DNA of 64,000 bases from NCBI GenBank assembly GCA_937872445.1, contig CALMSL010000141.1:1-64000 (forward strand), given 5' to 3'. Of the stretch, positions 7,071 to 16,900 are shown in pieces; the first letter of the stretch is position 1, and each line of letters opens with the position of its first letter. The position numbers and the translations under genes are program-made. The notes beneath the pieces were generated by a model. That model did no database searches. It was given only the letters and a program-made list of their open reading frames with translations, and had not been told where the DNA came from. Source of the DNA: an uncultured Microbacteriaceae bacterium (GTDB lineage: Bacteria > Actinomycetota > Actinomycetes > Actinomycetales > Microbacteriaceae).

Positions 7071-7709
7071 TCATCGCGGCGTGCGGAACAGCACAGGCCG
7101 TCCTTCGAACGCCGCAAGCCGCTCTTCGAGCCCTGCCCGAACCTGGGGCCACTCGTCGACGATCACCGAATACATGGCCGTGTCGCGCCATGTCCCGTCA
7201 GCCCGAGGCTGCTCGCGGCGGACGACGCCCTCGAACGTCGCGCCGAGTTTGGCGATGGCAGCGCGGGAGCGCAGGTTCAGGACATCCGTCTGGATCTTCA
7301 CGCGCCCGAACCCCGCATCGAACGCATGCTGGAGGAGAAGCAGTTTCGCCTCGGGGTTCACCGCGGTTCCCCACACGCGCGGGTCGTAGCCGGTCCACCC
7401 GATGTGCGTGGCCTCCCTGGCCACATCGAAGTCGCCGAGCGTCGTCGTCCCGACGATGGTCCCGTCCCTGGGCCCGCCGACCAGGATCACCGCGAACGGG
7501 TTGTTGTCCGGCGAGTTGCGCGCCGCCGCCCAGCGCTCGAACTCCTCGAGCGATCCAGGGAGCGCCGCGGGCCCACCGCCGAACCCGAACTCGAAGACCG
7601 ACTCGTGCGCGATCGCCTCGAAGAGCCCGGGCAGGTGGGATTCGACAAGCGGTTCCAGGCAGATGAAGTCGCCCGTGAGCGTTGTGGGTTCCGGACGGTG
7701 CGCAGTCAC
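7071..7709 (-). CDS. GNAT-family N-acetyltransferase (RimJ/RimL-like)
   Basis: 212 residues from GTG (VTAHRPEPTTLTGDFICLEPL). It shows the RimJ-like pattern: the GTTTLGDFDVAREATHIGWTGYDPRVWGTAVNPEAKLLLL block for acetyl-CoA binding and the C-terminal LNLRSRAAIAKLGATFEGVVRREQ motif. Such enzymes acetylate N-termini, small molecules or antibiotics; the substrate is not readable. It is divergent from the gene at 7749. Confidence 0.85.
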   Translation of the reverse strand: MTAHRPEPTTLTGDFICLEPLVESHLPGLFEAIAHESVFEFGFGGGPAALPGSLEEFERWAAARNSPDNNPFAVILVGGPRDGTIVGTTTLGDFDVAREATHIGWTGYDPRVWGTAVNPEAKLLLLQHAFDAGFGRVKIQTDVLNLRSRAAIAKLGATFEGVVRREQPRADGTWRDTAMYSVIVDEWPQVRAGLEERLAAFEGRPVLFRTPR

Positions 7710-7748
7710 CCATCGATTCTGGCACCCGCCGGTGGGACGATGGTACGC

Positions 7749-8360
7749 ATGAAGAATGTCGCGGTGTTCGAGGGCGCGGCCCGCGCCTTCATCGGCGTGC
7801 TCGGCGGCATCACGCCCGCACAGTGGGACGAGCCCGGGCTCGGCGTGTGGACGATTCGCAGCCTCGCCGGGCACACCGCACGGGCAATCTCGACCGTCGA
7901 GGAGTACCTGTCCGGGCCGGCCGCGAGCACCGCAAGCTGCCCGGATGCGGAAAGCTACTTCCTGGGCCTCCACGATTCCTCGGTGGGCAGTGACGCTGTC
8001 GCCGCCCGCGGCGTGACCGCCGGCGTGCAGCTCGGAGACGATCCGCACAGTGCGGTTACCGGGTCGCTCCGCCGCGCGCTGGCCGCGCTGGCAACCCAAC
8101 CGTCCAATCGCATCGTGTCCGTCGTGGGCGGGAGGACTATACCGCTTGAGGAATATCTGCGGACACGATCGTTTGAACTGGTGGTGCACACGATGGATCT
8201 CTCGCGGGCAGCCGGCATTGCCCATGCCCTACCCGCGGAGGCCGTGGCGGAAGTCGCCGCGCTCGCTGCCCGGGTTGCCGCGCTCGGCGGAAACGGGGAG
8301 GTCCTGCTGCTTGCCCTGACCGGAAGATTGGCTCTTCCCGAGGGCTTCAGCGTGGTCTAA
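7749..8360 (+). CDS. maleylpyruvate isomerase/mycothiol-dependent (DinB-fold) family protein
   Basis: 203 residues from the second of two close ATGs (7740 is an alternative). The N-terminal motif WTIRSLAGHTARAISTVEEYL matches the W-(S/T)-V-R-D-L-x-x-H signature of the mycothiol-dependent maleylpyruvate isomerase domain, and ELVVHTMDLSRAAG supplies the second metal-binding His block. The family uses mycothiol as cofactor in actinobacteria. The exact reaction here is unknown. Confidence 0.75.
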   Translation: MKNVAVFEGAARAFIGVLGGITPAQWDEPGLGVWTIRSLAGHTARAISTVEEYLSGPAASTASCPDAESYFLGLHDSSVGSDAVAARGVTAGVQLGDDPHSAVTGSLRRALAALATQPSNRIVSVVGGRTIPLEEYLRTRSFELVVHTMDLSRAAGIAHALPAEAVAEVAALAARVAALGGNGEVLLLALTGRLALPEGFSVV

Positions 8361-8369
8361 TCTTCGACT

Positions 8370-8978
8370 GTGCCGCTCACTGTGCGCTATCTGGGAATGG
8401 CCGTCTCCTGGATCGGGTTCACCCTGTCGTTCACCCTCCTCTTCCTGTCGATGCGGGCCGTTCTTGACATCGGCGGGTTCTGTGCCGAGGGCGGGCCCTA
8501 CGTCATCCAGACCACCTGCCCTGGCGAAACCGGCTGGTTGGCGAACCTCAGCATCTACCTCGGACTGGCGAGCGTGGGCGTTGGCTTCTACTTCGCGTGC
8601 GGGCTCGGGGCGTCTGTCATGCTCGCCGCCTGGCCGATCCTGTTCATCGGCCTTTCTCTGAACTTCTTCCAGACCGGATTCGCCGCGGGCGGAATGGGTA
8701 CGACTGCCATGTTCCTCGGCGCCATGTTCCTGGTGATGGGCGCCGTGCCGCTCGTGTTCTGGTTGCGGCGCCGACGGAACAGGATCGCCCTGATCGCCGG
8801 GACCTCGAAGATCGACGGCACGAGCGTCGGGAAACTGGACTTGAGCTGGGTTCGCGCCCCAGCATCCGAGGATGAGCCCCGGGAGTTGAGCGGCACCGAT
8901 TATATCGTGCTCATCCCGCTCTGGCTCCTCGAGGCGGCGCTCGGGGTGTGGATCGGCGTGATCTGGTTCGGCGGTTAA
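8370..8978 (+). CDS. membrane protein of unknown function
   Basis: 202 residues starting at GTG, nine bases after the preceding stop, so probably co-transcribed. Five hydrophobic segments are visible: about residues 10-30, 55-75, 80-100, 108-130 and 180-200. A loop has two cysteines (GGFCAEGGPYVIQTTCPG) that may form a disulfide. A basic RRRRNR patch follows the fourth helix. I do not recognise a family. Confidence 0.7.
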   Translation: MPLTVRYLGMAVSWIGFTLSFTLLFLSMRAVLDIGGFCAEGGPYVIQTTCPGETGWLANLSIYLGLASVGVGFYFACGLGASVMLAAWPILFIGLSLNFFQTGFAAGGMGTTAMFLGAMFLVMGAVPLVFWLRRRRNRIALIAGTSKIDGTSVGKLDLSWVRAPASEDEPRELSGTDYIVLIPLWLLEAALGVWIGVIWFGG

Positions 8979-8990
8979 CCCCGCGACGAG

Positions 8991-10277
8991 TTAGCCCACG
9001 AGGTCGTGGCGCACCACGATGGCGTCGCGGGCGGGGCCCACACCGATCGCGGAGATCCTCGAACCGCTCATTTCTTCCAGCGCAATCACATAGTCGCGCG
9101 CGTTCTTCGGCAGATCGCCGAACGTGCGTACCCCGGTGATGTCCTCGGTCCAGCCGGGGAAGTTCTCGTAGATCGGCACCGCATGGTGGAAATCGGTCTG
9201 CGACACCGGCATCTCGTCCATTCGCGTGCCGTCGACGTCGTACGCGACACACACCGGGATGCTCTCGATTCCGGTGAGCACATCGAGTTTCGTGAGCACG
9301 AAATCGGTGACCCCGTTGATGCGGGAGGCATACCTGGCGATGGGCGCGTCATACCAGCCACAGCGTCGAACCCGTCCGGTCGTGGTGCCGAACTCTGCCC
9401 CCTTTTCGGTCAGGAACTCGCCCCACTCGTCGAACAACTCGGTGGGGAACGGTCCGGCGCCGACACGGGTCGTGTACGCCTTGATGACCCCGATGACCCG
9501 ATCGAAACGGTTCGGCGCCACCCCGGACCCGGTCGCCGCGCCGCCGCTCGTCGCGTTGGAGGACGTCACGAACGGATACGTACCGTGGTCCACATCCAGC
9601 ATCGTCGCCTGCCCGCCCTCGAACAGCACCGTCTTGCCCGCATCGAGCGCGTTGTTGAGTTCGAGCGACGTGTCCGACACCATGGGCTTCAGGCGGTCGG
9701 CGAACGAGAGAAGCTCGTCTGCGACCTCGTCGACCGTGATCGCCCGACGGTTGTAGATTTTGGCGAGAATCTGGTTCTTCTGCTCCAGCGCGCCCTCCAC
9801 CTTCTGGCGCAGGATGTTCTCGTCGAACAGGTCCTGGATGCGGATGCCGACCCGGTTGATCTTGTCCGCGTACGCGGGGCCGATCCCGCGCCCCGTCGTC
9901 CCGATCTGGCGCTTGCCCAGGAAGCGCTCCGTGACCTTGTCGATCGTGCGGTGATAGGTGGTGATGACGTGGGCGTTCGCGCTCACGAGGAGACGGGACA
10001 CATCGACGCCCCTCGCGTCCAGCGCATCCAGCTCCTCGAACAGCACGGCGAGGTCGATCACGACGCCATTCGAAATGACCGGGATGACTCCGTCGGTGAG
10101 GATGCCGGAGGGCAGCAGGTGCAGCGCATACTTTTCCGAGCCGACCACCACCGTGTGGCCCGCATTGTTGCCGCCGTTGAATTTGACGACGTAATCGATG
10201 CGATCGCTGAGCAGATCGGTCGCTTTACCTTTGCCTTCGTCGCCCCACTGGGCGCCGATCAGCACGATGGCGGGCAT
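8991..10277 (-). CDS. purA: adenylosuccinate synthetase
   Basis: 428 residues, the normal length. It makes adenylosuccinate from IMP and aspartate with GTP, the first committed step to AMP. Signatures: [11 protein letters not shown] at the N-terminus (GTP loop, catalytic Asp and Lys), [12 protein letters not shown] (catalytic His), [13 protein letters not shown], and the C-terminal VCVAYDVDG region. The start (MPAIVLIG) is preceded by AAGGGA at a good spacing. It lies convergent with the membrane-protein gene. Confidence 0.97.
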   Translation of the reverse strand: MPAIVLIGAQWGDEGKGKATDLLSDRIDYVVKFNGGNNAGHTVVVGSEKYALHLLPSGILTDGVIPVISNGVVIDLAVLFEELDALDARGVDVSRLLVSANAHVITTYHRTIDKVTERFLGKRQIGTTGRGIGPAYADKINRVGIRIQDLFDENILRQKVEGALEQKNQILAKIYNRRAITVDEVADELLSFADRLKPMVSDTSLELNNALDAGKTVLFEGGQATMLDVDHGTYPFVTSSNATSGGAATGSGVAPNRFDRVIGVIKAYTTRVGAGPFPTELFDEWGEFLTEKGAEFGTTTGRVRRCGWYDAPIARYASRINGVTDFVLTKLDVLTGIESIPVCVAYDVDGTRMDEMPVSQTDFHHAVPIYENFPGWTEDITGVRTFGDLPKNARDYVIALEEMSGSRISAIGVGPARDAIVVRHDLVG

Positions 10278-10316
10278 GGCAAACATCCCTTCGATTGGTG
10301 GGGATTACACCCCAGT

Positions 10317-10949
10317 CTATCCGGCGGGGTTTGAGAATCTCACGTGTTGCATGATCCAGGCGTGCATCGTGACGGCCGCCGCCGCGGACGCATTGATCGA
10401 ACGGGTCGAGCCGAACTGGCTGATCTCCACGATGGCCTCGGATGCGGCGATGGCCTCCGGCGACAGCCCGGGCCCCTCCTGCCCGAACAGGAGAACGCAG
10501 CGGCGCGGAAACGTAAACGTTTCAATGATCACGCTTCCCGGAATGTTGTCGATTCCGATGATCGGCAATCCGGCCCCCTTCGCCCACTCGGCGAACGCGG
10601 CGACATCCGGATGCTGCAGGACGTGCTGGTAGCGATCCGTCACCATCGCGCCGCGCTTGTTCCACCGCCGACGGCCGATGATGTGCACGGATTCGGCGGC
10701 GAACGCGTTCGCGCTGCGCACGATCGACCCGATATTGAGGTCGTGCTGCCAGTTCTCGATCGCGACGTGAAACGGATGCCGACGGCCGTCAAGATCGGCG
10801 ACGATCGCCTCCATGCGCCAGTACCGGTAGCGGTCGATCACGTTCCGGGTGTCCCCGCGCTCCAAAAGCTCCGGGTCGTACTCGCTGCCGGTCGGCCAGT
10901 CGCCTTGCCATGGGCCAACCCCGTGCGTCGTCTGCTCGGGATGTTCCAC
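10317..10949 (-). CDS. TrmH/SpoU-family RNA methyltransferase
   Basis: 210 residues. It has the three SPOUT motifs: LNIGSIVRSANAFAAESVHIIG (motif 1), VLLFGQEGPGLSPEA (motif 2) and ISQFGSTRSINASAAAAVTM (motif 3), which form the trefoil-knot SAM site for 2'-O-ribose methylation of tRNA or rRNA. Substrate choice is unknown. It sits upstream of purA on the same strand, about 40 bp apart. Confidence 0.88.
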   Translation of the reverse strand: MEHPEQTTHGVGPWQGDWPTGSEYDPELLERGDTRNVIDRYRYWRMEAIVADLDGRRHPFHVAIENWQHDLNIGSIVRSANAFAAESVHIIGRRRWNKRGAMVTDRYQHVLQHPDVAAFAEWAKGAGLPIIGIDNIPGSVIIETFTFPRRCVLLFGQEGPGLSPEAIAASEAIVEISQFGSTRSINASAAAAVTMHAWIMQHVRFSNPAG

Positions 10950-10959
10950 AGCGCCAACG

Positions 10960-13900
10960 CTACTCGCTCGCCAGCGCTCCCCGATCGCCGCGGCGCCGCA
11001 CCCCGGTGAGACTGAGCAGAAGCCCGCCGAACAGCAGCAGTCCGCCGGGGAACAGCAGGAGGGAACCGAAGCTCACGGTCGATCCGGTGTAGGCGAGTCG
11101 GAACGAGTTCGTGAACGTGATCTGGTTCGGTGCACTCGCCCCCGTCCAGCGCAGCGGGAGGAGCGCCACCGTCGTTCCTTCAACGACGGGGCCGGTCGAG
11201 CCGTCCGCCTGCGTCAGGGTCGTCGTGGTTTGCGTGGCCCCGCCGGTATCGGTTTCCGCGATCGTGCAGTCGGCGCCCTCGGCGAGCTCGGTCCAGGTGA
11301 CCACCTGGTCGGCGCGAATGGACTGCTTGGCAGGTTCGGCGGCATCGATCGCACGGCCGTCGAGGGTGCAGGTGAGGGTGAGCTCGAACGGCCCCTTGGA
11401 CTGCGCGGCGGACGCTCCCGTGTTGACGACTTTTTTGGTCGCGGCGACGTCGGCGAACCGGTACGTGTTCTCCACATCGAGCGCAGGCTGGGCCTGGTCG
11501 GAGGCAGAGATCACCGTCGCGTCGACGGTGATCGTGAACTTGCCGTCGACGACTTCGGCGCCGAGAACGTCCAGAACCCGGGTCGTGCTTGCGCCCCCGG
11601 TGCGGGTCTCGGTCAGCGTGCAGTCGGCCCCCGAGGCGAGCCCGGTGTAGTCGGCGACGGGGGACGCCGCCGTCACGGTGCGCGTCTGGCCGCCCGGAAT
11701 GATGACGTCCTTGCCATCCCGAGTACAACTGAGGGTGAACTCGAACTCGATCGCCGGTACCGGGTTGCGCGCGAACTTGTCGATCGCTCCCGCATCCCCG
11801 GCGAAGGTCTTCGTGACCTGCACGGAACCGGTCAAGTACCAGTTCGTCACATCGATGTCGACGACGGGCGACGGATCGGCGACGGTCGGGCCGGGGACCG
11901 TGACTGTCCCCACTGTCGTGTCCACGCCGTTGTTCGGGGTGATGACAACGGCATCCGCGCCCTGCAGTCCGGACTCGGTGAACGTGCAGTCCGAACCCGC
12001 AATGACGTGCTCGATGACCTGCTGCCAGGCGTTGCCCGCATTCAGCAGCAGCGTGCCGTTGTACTGCGTTGTCGCGCCGAACGTGCACAGGACGTCGACG
12101 CTGAACGTCTTGTCGGCGCCGAACTGGGCGGAGCCGCCTCCCAGGAGTTTCTTGGTCACGACGAGCGCGGCGGGAGCGTCGAACCGGTTATCGGCGGTGG
12201 CCGTGTTGGTCACGCCGCTCACGTCGTTCGGGCTCAGCCGGGTGAATGTCGCCGTGCGTGCGGTGTTGTCCACTGCGACGCTCGACCCGGAGTGGGTCGA
12301 ATCCGTCGTCGCGGACATGATCGTCGCGTCCGCCCCCTTCGGGTCGGTTTCCGTGACGACGCAGTTGGAGTTGACCGGGATGCCCGTGATCGTGCGGGTT
12401 CCGGCGTCATCCAGCGTGAAGGACGCATCCGCGGCGGCAAGCGGAACGGCCACCCCGAGGAACGTGCAGCTCACGGTGAACGCGTAGCCGGTGGGAATCA
12501 CGGTAGCGGTTGTCGTGACCTTCTTGGACACCGTGAGTCCCGCCAGCTGGTAGTCGTTCGTCAAGGTCACCATCGGGAAGTTTGCCGGATCGGTGATGAG
12601 CGGATTGATGATGACCGTCGTCGCCGTGTACGTCGTTTGACCGCTGGCGTCGGTTTCGGAGACCGTGCACGACGCGCCGCCAGGCAAATCGTTCACCGTG
12701 ACGACAGGAACCGTTGCCGGCGTCGTGGTCGTGTCCACGGTCATCGTGTAGTCGCGCTGGGTGGTTTCGGTGAGTGACGTGCACACGACCTTGCCAGTGA
12801 ACGTTTGTCCGTTCGGGATGAACGAGGCACCGGGGCCTGTGATTTTCTTCTCCAGACGGAGACCGCCGGTGGCGAGGGCCACGGACACGACGGAGTAGTC
12901 GAGCGCGGTGACCGGGGAGTCGGTTGCTCCGGTCCTCGTGATCGCGGATGCCGACAGCGAGTTGTTCGCGGTGGTGTCGGCTCCCGGTGTCGACGACAGC
13001 GCCGCCGTCCGCGTGACGACGTCGATCGTGAGCAGCTCGGCCGGTTTGAACAGGTGCGTGTTCGGGAAGTCGATCACGAACTGCAGGCCCGTCACGGTGG
13101 TGGGATCGGCGAGCGCCCCGGCCGTCCACACCGCCCAGCCGCTCGTCGGGTTGCTGCCGCACGCGTTCGCGTTGGACGGGTTCTGGAGCACGAGCTTGCA
13201 CGGCGTCGACGCCGTCGTGTAGTACGTCGTCAGCACCGCACCCGGGATTCCGATGTTCGCCGTGACCTCATCCGCGAACCCTGCCGCCCAGCGCGAGTCG
13301 CGCACGAAACTGTCCAGGATCGTCTTGTCGCTGACGGCGGGAAGGCGCGCGGCGAGAACCAGCCGCGGCATTTCGGTGGTTCCGGTGTTTTGCGCCGTGA
13401 GCCGCCAGGTTTCCTTCTGGCCGGGCAGGGTCAGCGGGATGCACGGCAGACGGGAGAAGCCGTCGCTGTCCTTCGCGGCCGTGCAATCCGCGTACGTGCC
13501 GCCGATGAACCCCTGATCCGTCGGGTAGCTGGCATCCAGATCCGCCTTCACGGTCATAAGCGCGCGCAGGGCGGCCTGTTCCGACGGTCGCACCGTCGTC
13601 TCGGTGGAGCATTCGCCGGTTCCATACTTGTCCAATTTTGCGGTGAATCCAGCCGGTGCCGTACAGCTATCGAATGCTCGGTCCCCACGGATATCGAACG
13701 CGTTGGTCACGATGGTGTCGTTCACAAGCCCTGGGCGGAACATCATCGGAATGGTGATCACGTAGACCTGACCGACCTCAAGTACTGATCCGGCAGGGAA
13801 GCTGAACTTGATCTGCGTCGGACCGTAGGAATCTGCTGTCACGTCGACGGTCGGTCCACTCGTTCCGGCGGGCAACGCCGTGCCGTTTGCAGGAGACGGT

Positions 13901-16900
13901 GCCGCGCCGGTCAGCGCATAATTGTAGGTCCACGGCTTGTCCGGGTCGAAGATGAGCATGGCGCCGACGCCATCACTCGGCAGACGGTCTGTGATGACCG
14001 GATTCAGGATGGGCCAGGACCCCGTGTTGGTGACGGTGAGCGTGTAGTTGAACAGGCGTCCAGGCGCCTTGACGCCAGCCGGCCGCTTCACAACCTCCAC
14101 GCCCGTGGTCGCGTGCTTGTACAGGTAGCTGGCGGAATTCGTCGCGGTCGCCGTCTTGCCCCAGATCCCGAGAACATCCGCCCGAAGCGAGTTCGTTGTG
14201 GTGCCCGGCGTCGTTTCGCCAGGGGATGCCGTGTTCCCGGCGAGGTCGGTTTGAACCGGCCCGCCCGTGCGCAGGTCGGTCCTCCGCTGAACGAGGATAG
14301 GGATGCTGATTTTCGGAGCTTGCGGGTTCTCCCACTGCGAATCGTCGGCCCGCTTGATCGTCATGCGGAGGCCTTCGATCTGGCCCGCCGTGACGCCGAC
14401 CGGCAGGAATCCTGTCTGCGCGTCTGCTTCAATCTTCCACGTGCCGAGGACCCAGTGCCCGCCTCGGGCCACGCAATCGCCGTCCGGCGCGGCCTGAACG
14501 GCAGGCGCCGTCCACGTGCTGTCGATGCAGGCATCGACCCGAATAACCGTTTCGCTGCCGGAAGGTGACGGGCTGAACGCCGGAAGGGTCGGCGTGTTCG
14601 CCGCCATCCCGGTGAAATCGAACGCATTCCAGAACGTCGCCCGGTCGTCGGTGATGGTCAGGGTTTGCACGCGTTCACTTCCGCCCGGTGTTGCGACAAG
14701 CGTGAGCGGGAAGATGCTGCGGTTCGGTTCCGTCTCCGTTGGCGTGCCGAACGATTTGGACGTGGTCACCGAAATACTGGAGGCGATGAGGAGAATGTTC
14801 GCTCCGTTGCGCGCAGAAAGGGTCGCATCGCTGAACGTGGGCGTTGCCGGCAGGCTCGTACCATCCCAGCGCCTGTCGGCAACTGTTGCCTGCGTCGAGT
14901 TGTAGTCGGTGCCGGGGACAACGCTGGTCCCGGCAACCCTCTTGAGCATTCGCAATCCCAGGTCAAATTGGATGATTGCCTGCCCGTTGGTGGCATTGAT
15001 GTTGCCGGTGTAGACGAACGTGAACGCTGTCGTGTTCGCAAGGTCGGATTTTGTCCATGCCAGAACCGTGCTGACAACGGCAGACGGGGTTCCGGTTGCG
15101 GCGAGGTTGCCGCCTGCCGATCTGGTGACCGTCACCGTGAGCCCTGTCGCCCCTGTCGGTGCGGTTATCGACTGGAAGCGAGTGAGATCCCAGTCCTCGA
15201 ACGGTGAATCGTTGGGCGTCGCCACAGACGTATTGGGTTCACTGACGGTCAACGAGTTCACCCGCGCGGCCGTCTGGTTCGTGGCAGTGATCGTCACTCG
15301 GCTCGTCGGCAGAACCGTGGCACCGGGATCCGGAATTGGAACCGGCCCGCCGGTCCACGTTTTGTCGACTGCGACGGCCAAGGGTGCGTCGCGAAGCTGA
15401 ACGGTGTCGGAGGCGCGATCGGTCAGGGGGCCGCCGACAGCAAGCGTAGCCTGCGACCACGCGTCATTGCGGATGACGCTGTGAGACGGAGACCCGGTTG
15501 TCAGGTTGGCGTTGTAGCGGTATCCGTCGACGACGGGCCAGGTCGAGTCGCTGCGCAAGGTGTCGCGCAGTTGGAACATGAGATCGATACGGCGATTGTT
15601 CCCGGTCGAGTCGGCGACGCCGGTGCCGGGAGCCGGGTTGAGGCCCGGACGGTTGGTGCCTTCCGTGAAGGTAAATCGTACCGCGACGAAATCTGCTCGC
15701 TGTGTGGAATCTAGCGTCCTGTTGGACGTGGTACCCCCGTTGCACGGTGCAGCCACCGTGCAGTACCCGGCGATCGACACCCAGGTGGAGCTTGTCCTGC
15801 TGTAGAACTCGATCGCGACTTTGTCGTACTTCACGAGAGGGTCGATGTTGTTCAGCCTGTTGATCTGATAGAGCTCGAACGCGTCGTACATCCCCCGGCT
15901 CCATGCCCCGGGATCCGGGTTGCCCGACGAGTCGACCGCTCCGTCGTAGATGACCATTTTGTCGACGCCGGTGTAACCGTCCGTCGACCAGGACAACCGG
16001 GCACGCACCGTGTCGCCGTTGCGGGTGTTCAGGATGGTCTTGTTGAAGTTCTTGTCGAGCAGGTTCGCTGCCCCGCTTCCGGAGGCATCGTAGGGAACGA
16101 GCGTCACCTGCGGGCACGGGTTGGAGACCGCGACGTTGGACGCCAGCGCTGATGGCCCCGCGCCGCTCGTGCCACTGGTTGCGCTGCAGTTTTGCAGAGT
16201 CACCGCAGCGTTCGGCAGCGCGGTTGCCGTGTCGCGCAGGGTCGCGCGCAGCGCATATTCGACGTTCGCCACCAGAGTCTGGTTGGGCTGGAAGCCCGTG
16301 GTGGTGTCCCAGCTGAGCTTGAGTCCGTAAATGTTCCCGCGCACGGCGCTCGGGATGTCATAGTTCTGGATGCCCGGGGCAAGCACCGTCAGCGGAGTGT
16401 AGATTCCTGCGGAGTTGCGGTACGAAATGGTGAGGGTCGCGTTGCCCGGCACCGGTGTCACCACAAGCCGCGTGGCATCGAAATATTTGTACCAGTTGGT
16501 GAGCCCGGTCTCCGTCGACGGATCGATCATGTCGATGTGATTCAGTGGCCTTGTGGAGTCCGGGTAGTCCAGAACATGAGTTGTGAGGGTTGCCGTGGTG
16601 GACTGCCCTGAGGCTGCTCGCACGGACCCGCGGGAGAGCGTTTTCGACGTCTCGACGTTGACCTGCTCGGCGAGAACCGTCACCGTGGCGGAGGCGTACT
16701 TCGGGCCGACTGCCTGACTGTACGCGTCGACACCGGTGACCGAGATCTGGTTCGTGTACAGGACGCTGAAGTTGGGTGCCACCTGAGCCGGATTCGCGGT
16801 GATCGCAAACGGCACCGTAGCGACGACGCCCTGCGCCATCGACCCCGTGAACGTGACACTGAATCCGGTGACGCGCTTGGCTGAACCTGATGCGGGCAGG